Shown: piece by piece, positions 8,113 to 17,134 of the stretch
How positions within the stretch are numbered: position 1 is the first letter of the stretch
How the letters are laid out: every line of letters begins with the position of its first letter
From: Sphingomonas daechungensis
GTDB taxonomy: Bacteria; Pseudomonadota; Alphaproteobacteria; Sphingomonadales; Sphingomonadaceae
Direction of reading: 5' to 3'
Length of the DNA stretch: 64,000 bases
Assembly: GCF_014489495.1 (NCBI RefSeq)
Contig: NZ_CP060780.1
Coordinates: 2,429,001 to 2,493,000, forward strand
Notes under the pieces: generated by a model
What the model saw: only the letters and a program-made list of their open reading frames with translations
What the model was told of the DNA's origin: nothing
Databases searched by the model: none
Translations under genes and position numbers: made by a program

Positions 8113-8966
8113 TCACCCCAGGTCTTGCAGCGAATAGTCGAGCCCGATGTCGACCGATGGCGCGGATTGGGTGATCCGTCCGACCGAGATGTAGTTCACG
8201 CCGGTCTCCGCAATGCCGCGGATGGTGTCGAGGTTCACGCCGCCGGAGGCCTCCAGCGGGACGCGACCGGCAACCGACTCCACCGCCTCGCGAAGAACCG
8301 GAGGTGGCATGTTGTCGAGCAGGAGGCGATCGGCGCCAGCTTCCAGCGCAGGCTCGATCTGCGCAACGCGATCGACTTCGACCTGGACCTGGAACCCGGT
8401 GTTCGCAGCCTTCGCCGCACGAACGGCATTCGCCACGCCGCCAGCGACGGCGACATGGTTGTCCTTGATCAGGAGACCGTCGTCGAGCCTCATGCGGTGG
8501 TTCTCCGCTCCTCCCATCCGCGCCGCGTATTTCTCTAGCAGCCTCAGTCCGGGGATGGTCTTGCGGGTGTCGAGCAAGATCGCCCCCGTCCCGCGATCTT
8601 CTCGACGTAGCGTCGCGTCAGGGTCGCAATCCCCGACAGGTGCTGGAGCGTGTTCAACGCCGAGCGCTCGGCAGACAGCATGGCCCGCGCATTGCCTTCG
8701 AGGCGCATTATCACCGACCTGGCGGGTACGCTGTCCCCGTCCGTGACCAGCTTCTCGATCCGCACATCCTTGTCGAGCGCGCGGAAGAAGGCGGCAGCAA
8801 TCTCAAGCCCCGCGATGGCGATCGGCTCCCGGCAGTTCATCTCCGCGGTGAAGCGAGCATCGGCCGCGATCGTCGCGGCGGAAGTGATGTCGCCGCCTGA
8901 GCCCAGGTCCTCGGCAAGCACGCGGCGGACGAATTCCTGAACATCGAACTGGTCGGATAAAGCCAT
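8113..8966 (-). CDS. nadC: nicotinate-nucleotide pyrophosphorylase (frame broken near 8590)
   Basis: NadC converts quinolinate and PRPP to nicotinate mononucleotide, CO2 and pyrophosphate in de novo NAD synthesis. The N-terminal part (VRRVLAEDLGSGGDITS, LNTLQHLSGIAT) and C-terminal part (LDTRKTIPGLR, GLLIKDNH, VQVEVD, LLLDNM, EASGGVN, VGRITQSAP) lie in frames offset by one missing base. Restoring one A/G near 8590 reads IAGTGAILLDTRKT, the family consensus, and yields 284 residues, a normal length. All substrate-binding Arg/Lys/His residues are present. No nadA or nadB is nearby, so the gene stands alone. Confidence 0.9.
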
Positions 8967-8998
8967 GCGCCGCCTCTAAGCGAGCGCCGCGCAGCCTG

Positions 8999-9850
8999 CT
9001 AGTGAGTCGCGTCCTCGACTACCTTTTCGTCGCCGACGATCCGCCAATGATCCTCCCGGCGTTCGTAGCGCTGGGTCGTTCGGGACTCGAACCCGCCGCC
9101 CTTCAAAGCCTGCAGCGTCAAGGTGACGGCGTCGTCGACGATATCGATCCGGTTGAAGTTCTGTTCCTCGTCCCGAAGACGCACGGAGGTCGCCGTTCCC
9201 GCCTGGACTACGAGCGCCGGTCCGGCGCGGGTGACGAGATCGTGGGCGCTATGCGTCGAGGCCGTGTGGTGATGACCTGCCAGCAGCAAGTCGACTCCCG
9301 ACTCTGCGGCTGCGTCGAGCGCAAGTCCGCTCCTCCCCGCTGCTCGCTCGACTTCGCCGGTTTCACCGACCGGAAGAGCGAATAGGGGATGGTGAGTGAC
9401 GAGGACCCGCAGGCAGTTCGGATCGCTGCGTTCGAACGTGCTGCGGATGAACTGGATCTGCTCGCGGCTGATGCGGCCGTCCTTGAAGGTCAGCGATCGC
9501 GCCGTGTTGATGCCAAGCACCGATACGCCGGGCAGTTCATGAAACGGGCACAGCGTCTCGTCGATGTACCTCTTGTAACGGGTCAGTGGCGACAGGAAGC
9601 GCCGAAAGACGTCGTACAGCGGGACATCGTGGTTGCCCGGAACGGCCAGAACGTCGTGTCCTGCTTCGCGCAGGCGCTCCAGGAACTCGCATGCCTGCTG
9701 GAACTGCTCGGTGCGCGCGCGCTGGGTGAAGTCGCCGCTGATGACGACCAGGTCGGGCTTCTCTTCGTCGACACGCTGCACGACCGCATCCACCAGACGG
9801 GGATCGTGTGCGCCGAAATGAAGATCGGAAAGGTGGATCAGGCGAACCAT
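8999..9850 (-). CDS. calcineurin-like metallophosphoesterase (CpdA-like)
   Basis: A 283-residue cytoplasmic protein with every metallophosphoesterase metal motif in order: DLHFG, GDFT, GNHD, a histidine in VTHHP and GHHH. This arrangement is typical of class III cyclic-nucleotide phosphodiesterases and related DNA or lipid phosphoesterases; the exact substrate cannot be read. The frame is intact. It sits next to a palindromic repeat and is divergent from the APH-like kinase gene. Confidence 0.88.
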   Translation of the reverse strand: MVRLIHLSDLHFGAHDPRLVDAVVQRVDEEKPDLVVISGDFTQRARTEQFQQACEFLERLREAGHDVLAVPGNHDVPLYDVFRRFLSPLTRYKRYIDETLCPFHELPGVSVLGINTARSLTFKDGRISREQIQFIRSTFERSDPNCLRVLVTHHPLFALPVGETGEVERAAGRSGLALDAAAESGVDLLLAGHHHTASTHSAHDLVTRAGPALVVQAGTATSVRLRDEEQNFNRIDIVDDAVTLTLQALKGGGFESRTTQRYERREDHWRIVGDEKVVEDATH

Positions 9851-9864
9851 GTGCTTCCAACACT

Positions 9865-9959
9865 GTCACCCTGAACTTGTTTCAGGGTCCATGAACTCGG
9901 CACTTGCAGTCGGCCGCCAACGCTGGTGTTCATGGATGCTGAACCAAGTTCAGCATGAC
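9865..9959. repeat. palindromic intergenic repeat, family A (three-stem element)
   Basis: A 95-bp element bounded by GTCA and TGAC. Hairpin 1 is CCCTGAACTTGTTTCAGGG, hairpin 2 is TGCTGAAC..GTTCAGCA, and TCCATGAAC and GTTCATGGA pair to close the structure into a cloverleaf-like fold. Elements with this CCTGAAnnnGTTTCAGG core are widespread in sphingomonad intergenic regions. It separates the divergent phosphoesterase and kinase genes, and its right end is 7 bp from the kinase start. Confidence 0.8.
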
Positions 9960-9966
9960 GGGGGCG

Positions 9967-11035
9967 ATGGACCGTACCGACGCGAATACCGGGACGCGCG
10001 AAGTATCCGAGCGGCTGCGCTTCGATACCGAAGCGCTGGACGGATGGATGGGCGAGCACATCCCGGAGTTGGCGGGCCGATCTCGGTCAGTCAGTTCAAG
10101 GGCGGCCAGTCCAACCGACGTACCGCGTCGACAAGGGCTCCCAAAGCTTCGTCCTTCGCCGCAAGCCGCCGGGCAAACTGCTCCCCGGCGCCCATGCGGT
10201 CGACCGTGAATATCGCGTGCTTGCGGCACTCGGCGCCCAGGGCTTTCCGGTCCCGCGGGTGTACGGCCTGTGCGAAGACGACAGCGTCATTGGCACCGCC
10301 TTCTACGTCATGGACATGGTGCCCGGCCGGATCGTCTGGGAAGCGCATTTCCCGGGCATGAGTCGGGAACGGCGAGCCGCACACTTCGACGCCATGAACG
10401 CAACAATCGCCTTGCTGCACAGCTACGATCCGGACGCCATTGGCCTCGGTGACTATGGCAAGGCGACAGGGTTCGTCGAACGCCAGGTAGGACGGTGGTC
10501 GAAGCAATATCTCGCCGACACGGATGGCGGGCGCGTGCCGGCAATGGACGAGCTCGTCGACTGGCTCGGCAAGCACCTCCCAGCCGACAACAGCCGATCC
10601 AGCGTCGTGCATGGCGACTATCGCTGCGACAATATGATCTTCGACGCGGACGAACCGGCGGTCCGCGCAGTGCTCGACTGGGAATTGTCCACGTTGGGTG
10701 ATCCCGTGGCGGACTTCACCTATCACCTGCTGATGTACCGCATGCCCGGAGGACCGAGCTTCAGCGGCCTGGCCGGTATGGACCTCGAGGCTTTGGGCAT
10801 CCCGTCCGAGGACGATTATGTCGCCGCCTATTGCCGTCGCACCGGCCGCGATCACTTGCCCAACAAGGATTACCTGGTCGTCTTCTGCCTGTTCCGGCTC
10901 GCCGCCATCCTTCACGGGATCAAAGGCCGGTTGGCGCGGGGCAACGCTTCGTCGGCTCATGCGGCGCAGATGGTGGAGAGGCTCGAACCTCTTGCCGAAC
11001 TGGCGCTCTCCGAAGCGAAAAAGGCGCAGTTGTAG
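9967..11035 (+). CDS. APH-family phosphotransferase, ACAD10/11-like (two frame breaks near 10077 and 10126)
   Basis: After restoring one C at each of two CC(C) sites the frame gives 356 residues. The N-terminus then reads GPISVSQFKGGQSNPTYRV (the phosphate-binding loop GGQSNPTY) and VLRRKPPGKLLPGAHAVDRE, as in ACAD10/11-type kinases. The catalytic loop HGDYRCDNMIFD and metal site VLDWELSTLGDPVADF are intact. Enzymes of this subgroup are thought to phosphorylate hydroxyacyl-CoAs before dehydrogenation and are often encoded near acyl-CoA dehydrogenases, although none is adjacent here. Antibiotic resistance is unlikely. Confidence 0.82.
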
Positions 11036-11120
11036 CGCTTTTCAGCAAGTGCTCAGGACTTCCTCAGGCTTTCTGCTCCGGCTTGAGTGACTGACAATGC
11101 GTCGTTTGAAGGAGGCGCAC

Positions 11121-11684
11121 ATGGAAGCAGTCACGGATATTGTCGCAGGCTCGCGCTGGAGCCGTTGGCGAATCGTCATGTGGGGAACCGCTACGTTCCT
11201 GCTCCTGCTGCCCGCGATCGCGATGCAGTTCACAAGCGAAGTCGATTGGGACGCGCGCGATTTCGTTATCATGGGTGTGATGCTCGCGAGCGCATGCGCT
11301 GTATGCGAACTGGCTGCCCGGGCATCAAGCAATGGCGCTTACCGAACCGCTGCAGGGATTGCGGTCGGGACCGCCCTTCTCACCGCCTGGACAAACCTGG
11401 CCGTTGGAATGATCGGTTCGGAGTCCAATCCCTACAACTTGGTGTTCGCGGGCGTTCTGGGCATTGCGCTGGTTGGAGCAATCGTCGCGCGGTTCGAGGC
11501 GTCCGGAATGGCGCGAGCGATGATCGCGGCCGGTCTCGCCCAAGCCGCCGCCGGTGCATTCGGACTGACCGCTGACGTCCGCGGCGCGCTGTTCAGCATG
11601 GGCTTCTCAGGTCTCTGGCTGCTGTCGGCGCTGACCTTCCGCGTCGCGGCGCGGCAATTGGCCGCTTCTTCCAAACTCGTGTAA
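11121..11684 (+). CDS. multi-pass membrane protein of unknown function
   Basis: Start ATG 11121 was chosen because GGAGG ends 5 bp before it; an upstream in-frame ATG at 11097 has no ribosome-binding site. The 187-residue product shows five hydrophobic segments (around IVMWGTATFLLLLPAIAM, FVIMGVMLASACAVCELAA, AGIAVGTALLTAW, LVFAGVLGIALVGAIVA, FSGLWLLSALTFRVAA). No enzyme motif is visible. It probably forms a small bundle in the inner membrane. The gene is intact and followed by a small secreted-protein gene on the same strand. Confidence 0.7.
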   Translation: MEAVTDIVAGSRWSRWRIVMWGTATFLLLLPAIAMQFTSEVDWDARDFVIMGVMLASACAVCELAARASSNGAYRTAAGIAVGTALLTAWTNLAVGMIGSESNPYNLVFAGVLGIALVGAIVARFEASGMARAMIAAGLAQAAAGAFGLTADVRGALFSMGFSGLWLLSALTFRVAARQLAASSKLV

Positions 11685-11729
11685 AGTTCGAAACGCACGA
11701 CTCATCTGCGTGCGAGAGGGAGACGGCTC

Positions 11730-12177
11730 ATGCACAAAGGCATTGCGGCGTTCCTGGTCATGGCCGCGGCAATCGCCCCGGCCCTGTTCCCGACTTCACG
11801 GCGAGCGCCGACCCACGCGCTTCGGCGACCCCAATGAGAAGATCTGCGAGGATATCATCGTCACCGGAAGCCGGCTTGCGAAAAGACGCTTTTGCGGCAC
11901 GCGCCAGGAATGGGAAGAAAAGCGCATGGAAGACCGCAAGCTGATCGAAGAGATTCAGCGTAGCCCGTGCCAGATCACGAAGAGCGGGGAAACTCGAACG
12001 CCTGCGTGCCAATATAGGAAAGGGCCTCGTCGATCGCTCGAAGAGGGCCGATTACCTAATTCGTCGGAAAACCGCGCTTCTTCAGCAATGCGTTCACGTC
12101 GGGATCGCGGCCGCGGAACTCGCGGTAGGCTTCGGCGCGATCGGTCTCGTTGCCGGTCGACAGCAGATACTTCTTGA
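11730..12177 (+). CDS. small exported protein with a TonB-box-like motif (two frame breaks, 3' end uncertain)
   Basis: ATG 11730 begins a signal peptide (MHKGIAAFLVMAAAIAPA). Restoring one C near 11790 and one near 11822 joins FTASADPRA to FGDPNEKICEDIIVTGSRLA, then KRRFCGTRQEWEEKRMEDRK and SPCQITKSG. Small sphingomonad proteins with a CEDIVVTGSRL..R.C.TR.EWE pattern and conserved cysteines are familiar to me but uncharacterised. EDIIVTGSR resembles the N-terminal motif of TonB-dependent receptors. In the restored frame the next stop is at 12177, inside the convergent peptidase gene, so a further missing base near 12000 and an earlier stop are likely. Confidence 0.5.
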
Positions 12178-14200
12178 AGTTGCCTGCGACCGTCTTGTCC
12201 CACGGGCTGCCCGCCTCCTCGAACGCCGCCCAGGTGTCGGCGTCCATCACTTCCGACCAGAGGTAGGAATAATAGCCGGCCGAATAAGCGTCGGACGAGA
12301 AGAGGTGACCGAACTGCGGCATGCGGTGCCGCATCACGATCTCCTTCGGCATGCCGATTTCCGCCAGCGTCTTCTTCTCGAACGCGTCCGGATCGACCAC
12401 GCCGCTGGGGTCGGTGTGCAGCTTCATGTCGACGATCGCCGAGCCGAGATATTCGACCGTGGCAAAGCCTTGGTTGAACGTCTTCGCCTTCTGGATCTTG
12501 TCGACCAGGGCCTGCGGCATCGGCGCGCCGGTCTGGTAGTGCTTCGCAAAGCGTGACAGCACTTCCGGCGTCAGCAGCCAATTCTCGTTCACCTGGCTCG
12601 GATACTCGACGAAGTCGCGCTGCAAGCCGCCGAGGCTCGGATAGCGGACGTTGACCAGCAGGTAGTTGATGGCGTGCCCGAACTCGTGGAACAGGGTTTC
12701 CGCATCGTCGAGGCTGATCAACACCGGCTTGCCCGGTTCGCCCTTGGTGAAGTTGTTGTTGTTCGACGCAAGGACGATGTTGTCGTTGAGCAACTTCGAG
12801 CGGCTGCGGTACGTCGTCATCCACGCGCCCGAGCGCTTCCCGTCACGCGCGAAGGCGTCGAAGTAGAAGACGCCGACGACCTTGCCAGTCGGGATGTCCG
12901 TCACTTCGAACGTGCGGACATCCGGATTAAAGACGGGGATCTTGCCCGTATTTTCCTTGAAGCCGAGGCCGTAGAGTTGGCCCGCCTCCCAGAACATGCC
13001 GTCGACGAGATTGTTGAGCGCGAAATACGGCTTAATCTCGTCCTGGCTAAGGTCGTACTTCTGCTTGCGGACCTTCTCCTGGTAGTAGCGATAATCCCAC
13101 GGCTCGATGGTGATCTTGTCGCCCAGCTTGTTGGCGAGCGCCTGCTGGTCCGCGACCTCTTCCTTCACGCGGGCGACCGCCGGGGTCCAGACGCGCATCA
13201 TCAGGTCCATCGCCTTGGCCGGGTCCTTGGCCATGGTGTCCTGCATCCGCCACTCGGCGTGGTTCTTGAACCCTAGCAGCTTTGCGCGGTCGGCGCGCAG
13301 CTTCACGATCCTGGCGATGGTCGCGTTGGTGTCGTTTGCGTTGCCGTTGTCGCCGCGGTTGACGAACGCCGTCCAAACCTTCTCGCGAAGCGCGCGATTG
13401 TCCGCGAACGACAGCACCGGGTCGACGACCGAGCGCGTGTTCTTCAGCGCATAGGTGCCGGCCGGAAGCTTGCGGTCCTTGGCCGCGCCGGCGAGCGCGA
13501 CCTTCACGTCGTCGGGAACGCCCTTCAGCTCCGCCTCGGTCGCGGTGATGTAGGTGCCCTCGTCTGCCAGCAGCCTCTCGTTGAACGTCGAGAAAAGCGT
13601 CGCCAGTTCCTGGTTCATCGACGCCAGTTGCGCCTTCTGCGCTGGGTTCAGGTTGGCGCCGCTGCGAATGAAACCCTCGTAGGTCCGCGTCAGAAGGCGG
13701 TCCTGCACGGCATCGAGGCCGAGCGTCGCCTTGCGGTCGTAAAGCGACTTCACGCGCTGAAAGAGCTTCTCGTTGAAATTGATCTCGTCGAACGCGGCGG
13801 AGATTTTCGGCTGCCAATCCTTGTCGAGCGCCTGGTATTCCGGCGTCGACATATTGTCGGTCATGACGGCGAACACGTTCTCGACCCGAGAGAAGCGCTG
13901 CCCGGCCTTTTCCATCGCTTCGATCGTGTTTTCGAATGTCGGCGGCGCCGGATTGTTGGCGATCGCATCGATCTCGCGGCGCTGATCTTCGATGCCGAAC
14001 TGGAACGCCTGCGGAAACAGCTTGGGATCGACCTTATCCCAAGGCGGAACGCCATCGTACGGGCCGGACCAGTCGGCCAGCAGGACGTTGGTCGGAACCG
14101 CTACGCTGGCGGACGCGGCCGGAGCCTTCGCCTGCGCATGTGCGGCCGTGCCAATGGCGGCCATCGAAAGAATGGCCGTCGTGGCCAGCAGCATCTTCAT
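12056..14200 (-). CDS. dcp: M3-family peptidyl-dipeptidase (Dcp-like), exported
   Basis: A 714-residue zinc metallopeptidase with a signal peptide (MKMLLATTAILSMAAIGTAA, cleavage near AHAQA), so it acts in the periplasm. The zinc site HEFGH (in ETLFHEFGHAINYL) has the downstream glutamate in QRDFVEYPSQ. Other M3 landmarks are DYRYYQEKVRKQKYDLS, GVFYFDAFARDGKRSGAWM and the C-terminal substrate-binding tyrosines in FSSDAYSAGYYSYLWSEVM. Dcp enzymes release dipeptides from peptide C-termini and support peptide nutrition. Full length, intact, and transcribed as a single gene. Confidence 0.92.
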   Translation of the reverse strand: MKMLLATTAILSMAAIGTAAHAQAKAPAASASVAVPTNVLLADWSGPYDGVPPWDKVDPKLFPQAFQFGIEDQRREIDAIANNPAPPTFENTIEAMEKAGQRFSRVENVFAVMTDNMSTPEYQALDKDWQPKISAAFDEINFNEKLFQRVKSLYDRKATLGLDAVQDRLLTRTYEGFIRSGANLNPAQKAQLASMNQELATLFSTFNERLLADEGTYITATEAELKGVPDDVKVALAGAAKDRKLPAGTYALKNTRSVVDPVLSFADNRALREKVWTAFVNRGDNGNANDTNATIARIVKLRADRAKLLGFKNHAEWRMQDTMAKDPAKAMDLMMRVWTPAVARVKEEVADQQALANKLGDKITIEPWDYRYYQEKVRKQKYDLSQDEIKPYFALNNLVDGMFWEAGQLYGLGFKENTGKIPVFNPDVRTFEVTDIPTGKVVGVFYFDAFARDGKRSGAWMTTYRSRSKLLNDNIVLASNNNNFTKGEPGKPVLISLDDAETLFHEFGHAINYLLVNVRYPSLGGLQRDFVEYPSQVNENWLLTPEVLSRFAKHYQTGAPMPQALVDKIQKAKTFNQGFATVEYLGSAIVDMKLHTDPSGVVDPDAFEKKTLAEIGMPKEIVMRHRMPQFGHLFSSDAYSAGYYSYLWSEVMDADTWAAFEEAGSPWDKTVAGNFKKYLLSTGNETDRAEAYREFRGRDPDVNALLKKRGFPTN

Positions 14201-14315
14201 ATTACCCCTCGATCAAGGAAAAATGGTGTCGCCGCATCGCGGACCGGCCGCGATGCAACAAGCGGGACTTCGACGAACGGCAGATAGGTACCCGCAAGTG
14301 AACCGTCGCTGACGT

Positions 14316-14830
14316 TCAGAACTGCATGAAGTTCAGCAGCTTGACGTCGACGGCCATGCCCTCGGCCCGTCGTGCTGCGACGAATGCGGCTATATCTTCG
14401 CGGGCGACCAGATGGACGTTGATGTCCTCATGGTCCGTGCCCCGCCCTCGCCGACTTTGCGGAGACCGGTCGCGCGAACCAAAGTGAAGCTCTCGGTCAG
14501 CATTCCCGGCGAGGACTGGAATTCGCCGAGCACCTCGATTTGATCTGCGGTGTAACCCGTCTCTTCCTCGAGTTCCTTGACGGCCGTGCCCTCGACGGTC
14601 GCATTGGGGTCCTCGTCGCCGACGAGGCCAGCCGGTAGCTCGAGGCAGCGATTGCCGACCGGTACGCGATACTGGTCTATCAGGACAACCTTGCCCTCGG
14701 TCTCGGCGAGGATGACGACTGCCGTTACCCCCCGCGTCCGCGAGACATATTCCCAGCGGCCGCGCTTCAGGGTGCGGACGAACTTCCCTTCCCACTTCAC
14801 TTCCAATGGAGCGTCGGCGTCCGCTGTCAT
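14316..14830 (-). CDS. NUDIX hydrolase, ADP-ribose pyrophosphatase type (frame broken near 14442)
   Basis: A 171-residue protein once one G is restored in the run coding VGEGGGTDHED. The NUDIX box is GLVGDEDPNATVEGTAVKEL continuing EEETGY, and the preceding RVPVGNRCLELPAG matches the NudF/ADP-ribose pyrophosphatase group; QSSPGMLTESFTLV is the expected downstream loop. It would hydrolyse ADP-ribose or other nucleoside diphosphate sugars. Its ATG overlaps the stop of the upstream TPM-domain gene by four bases (14827-14830), making it the last gene of the lemA operon. Confidence 0.85.
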
Positions 14831-15501
14831 AGTTCGATGAGCTTGTCCGGAATCTCGTTGGTATCGGTGGCGGAACGCGGGAAGTGCTCGGCAAGCACCG
14901 CACCGACCCGCTCGATGGCCGCCACGATCCCGTCCGCGGGCCTTCCAGCCTTCACGCCTTCGAGAAGAGCAGCCATCGCCTCGCCCCAAGTCTCCGGCGT
15001 CGTGACCTTGAGGATAGCTTCGTCGGCGACAATCTCGGCGCGCCGCTCGCCCATCGAAAGATAGATGAGGATGCCGGTGCGGCCGACGGTCCGGCGCTCG
15101 GCGCCCGCCTTGAACACCGAAATCGCCCGACGCCGCACCCGCCGGGTCTTGGTCGCTCCAGGCGTCAACGCCAGTCGCAGCGGCATGTACTTAAGGATGA
15201 GAAGGACCGCGGTGAACTTCAGCACCGCCAGGATCATCAGGAATGTCAGCAGCTCGCGAAGCGTCGATTCCGGCCGCCACGACCCGAGGAAGACGTCGAG
15301 CCACCATTCGAGTCCCCACGGCCAGATCGCCGCCCAAGCGAGCACTGCGATCAACGCCAGCACCGCCCAGTGCAACGCGACATCATGATAGGAATCGCTG
15401 AGCGGCGTCGCGGCCGCGATGATCTCGCCATCGCTCTTCGCCTCCGCCGCGGCAATCGCCGCGCTGACCCGCGAATGATCCTCTTCGCTAAGTTGCAGCA
15501 T
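14827..15501 (-). CDS. TPM-domain membrane protein, second of pair
   Basis: Start ATG 15501 lies inside the stop of the upstream gene (TGATG). The 224-residue product lacks a signal peptide. It begins MLQLSEEDHSRVSAAIAAAE with a TPM-type alpha/beta start, has two central transmembrane helices (VALHWAVLALIAVLAWAAIW and LTFLMILAVLKFTAVLLI), then a TPM phosphatase-like segment (VGRTGILIYLSMGERRAEIV, ADEAILK). Proteins of this layout (COG3762) occur next to LemA and YgcG-like proteins. Envelope homeostasis is the only role that can be inferred. Confidence 0.85.
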   Translation of the reverse strand: MLQLSEEDHSRVSAAIAAAEAKSDGEIIAAATPLSDSYHDVALHWAVLALIAVLAWAAIWPWGLEWWLDVFLGSWRPESTLRELLTFLMILAVLKFTAVLLILKYMPLRLALTPGATKTRRVRRRAISVFKAGAERRTVGRTGILIYLSMGERRAEIVADEAILKVTTPETWGEAMAALLEGVKAGRPADGIVAAIERVGAVLAEHFPRSATDTNEIPDKLIEL

Positions 15502-16363
15502 CACCAGCTTCCCCCTGCGCCGCCGCCGCCAAAGCCGCCTCCGCCACCGGAGAAGCCCCCGCCTCCGCCGAACCCGCCGCCGCCGCCAAAGCCGCCTCCA
15601 CCGCCCCAGCCACCGCCGCCGCCCAGCCGCCACGATTGCGCGACCCGCGGCTGAGCTCATTGAGGCCCCACAGCACAATCAGGGATCGATTCCGCCACGG
15701 CGGCGGCGATAGCGCCGTCCGCTCATGCCGCGCGAAAGCGAACCGATGATCACGAAGAAAATGACGACGATAAAAATGACCGGGATGAAACCCGCGCCGC
15801 CGCTCCGCCGCTGACTCTCCTGCTGGCGGCCTTGTCGATGTTGGCCTGCGCCTGGTCGGCCGGAAGCTCCATCTGCTTGATGATGGCGTCCGCCCCGCGG
15901 TTATTCCCGCGCCATAGTCCGGCGGGTTCTTCTTGAATTCCGGAAGGATCTTCTCGCGAACGATCACGCCGGACATCGCGTCGGTCAGGAACCCTCCCGC
16001 GCCATAGCCGGTGGTGATCCACACCTTCCGCTCATTCGGTGCGACGAGGAGGATGACACCGTCATCCTCCTTGGCCTGGCCAATGCCCCACCTGCGGCCG
16101 AGCTGGTAAGCGTAGTCCTCGATCGGCAAGCCATCGAGGCTCTTCACCGTCGCGACCACGAACTGCCGCCCGGTCTGTGCTTCGAGCGTCTGCGACTTGC
16201 TCGAGATGTCGAGTTCCTGCTCCGGACGAAGCAGCTCTGCCTGGTCGACCACGCGGCCGGTCAGCTTCGGAAAGTTCTGCGCCGAAGCTGGCGCTGCCCA
16301 CAATACTAACACCGTCATTGCGAGCGCAGCGAAGCAATCCAGAAGCTTCCGCTGGATCGCCAC
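15501..16363 (-). CDS. YgcG-like TPM-domain protein with Gly-rich tail (four frame breaks)
   Basis: Begins at GTG 16363; its first 20 or so codons are supplied by a palindromic repeat. A signal peptide (KLLDCFAALAMTVLVLWAAP, ending ASAQ) is followed by the TPM domain: KLTGRVVDQAELL, GRQFVVATVKSLDG, YAYQLGRRWGIG, DDGVILLVAPNERKV and GYGAGGFLTDAMSG. Restoring one base near each of 15894, 15823, 15681 and 15622 gives GADAIIKQMELP, a transmembrane helix (FIPVIFIVVIFFVIIGSLS), LIVLWGLNELSRGSRNRGG and a tail of repeated GGGGF/GGGGW units ending GAGGSW. The repaired length of 288 residues and the coupled stop at 15501 support the repair. Confidence 0.82.
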
Positions 16364-16387
16364 GTCGCTACGCTCCTCGCGATGACG
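16313..16387. repeat. palindromic intergenic repeat, family B, copy 1
   Basis: A 75-bp element starting CGTCATTGCGAGCGCAGCGA and ending CTCCTCGCGATGACGG, with imperfect arms that pair end to end. It matches copy 2 at 21036-21110 over most of its length. It lies between lemA and the YgcG-like gene and extends into the coding sequence of the latter, providing its GAGGAG ribosome-binding site, GTG start and signal-peptide codons. Confidence 0.85.
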
Positions 16388-16397
16388 GGTCAGTGGA

Positions 16398-16994
16398 TCA
16401 GCTCGCGTTGAAGTTCACCGATGGCGCAGCTTCCGCGCCTGCCGCCGCCTGAAACGGCACCTTCGGCTTGGCGCCATAAAAGATCTTGGCGCCGATCGCG
16501 TCCGGGAACGTGCGGATGCGGGTATTATAGGCCTGCACCGCCTCGTTATAGTCGCGGCGCGACGCGTTGATGCGGTTCTCCGTGCCTTCCAGCTGATCCT
16601 GCAGCGCGAGGAAGTTCGTGTTGGACTTCAGGTCGGGATAGGCTTCCTGCAACCGCTGCAGCGGGATGATCGCCTGCGTCAGCCGGTTCTGAGCCTCGTT
16701 GAACGCCTGCACCTTGGCAGGGTCGCTAAGGTCGTCCGCGCTGAGCTGGACGCGGCCGGCATTGGCGCGGGCGTTGGTCACCTCGACCAGCACCGATTTC
16801 TCCTGTTGAGCGTATCCCTTGACGGTCTCGACCAGGTTCGGGATCAGGTCCGCGCGCCGCTGATAATCCGCCTGCAGGTCGCCCCACTTCGCATTTACGT
16901 TCTCCTCTGCAGTCGGAACGCTGTTGAGCCCGCACCCGGCAAGGCTGAGAGCGGCAAGTGGAGCGAGAAGACCAAATCGACGCAGTGCGGTCAT
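16398..16994 (-). CDS. lemA: LemA-family lipoprotein
   Basis: Start ATG 16994 is preceded by AGGGGAAAC. A 22-residue lipoprotein signal ends in the lipobox LAGC. The LemA domain follows: VNAKWGDLQADYQRRADLIP and NLVETVKGYA (the characteristic four-helix start), then VTNARANAG, FNEAQNRLTQAI, LKSNTNFLALQDQLEGTENR and the C-terminal RRDYNEAVQAYN. Family members anchor in membranes with coiled helices; biochemical activity is unknown. The 198-residue frame is intact. It heads the lemA-TPM-TPM-NUDIX gene set. Confidence 0.92.
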   Translation of the reverse strand: MTALRRFGLLAPLAALSLAGCGLNSVPTAEENVNAKWGDLQADYQRRADLIPNLVETVKGYAQQEKSVLVEVTNARANAGRVQLSADDLSDPAKVQAFNEAQNRLTQAIIPLQRLQEAYPDLKSNTNFLALQDQLEGTENRINASRRDYNEAVQAYNTRIRTFPDAIGAKIFYGAKPKVPFQAAAGAEAAPSVNFNAS

Positions 16995-17134
16995 GACGTT
17001 TCCCCTGAAGAGCAACCGGCGCGCTAAGTAGAGGGCGGCAAGCTGTTTTACAATAGCAACACACGTGAACTGCTGACTTCCAAACGTCCACATCTGCGCT
17101 AGGCTCCACTCCGCGAAGCGAAAGGAGAACCTCC

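Noticed and set aside
9967-11035. Interpretation as an aminoglycoside-resistance kinase
   Set aside because: N-terminal GGQSNPTY and overall layout match ACAD10/11-like acyl-CoA kinases.
12056-14200. Oligopeptidase A (PrlC) rather than Dcp
   Set aside because: The signal peptide and C-terminal tyrosine-rich substrate loop fit exported peptidyl-dipeptidases better, although M3 subtypes are close.
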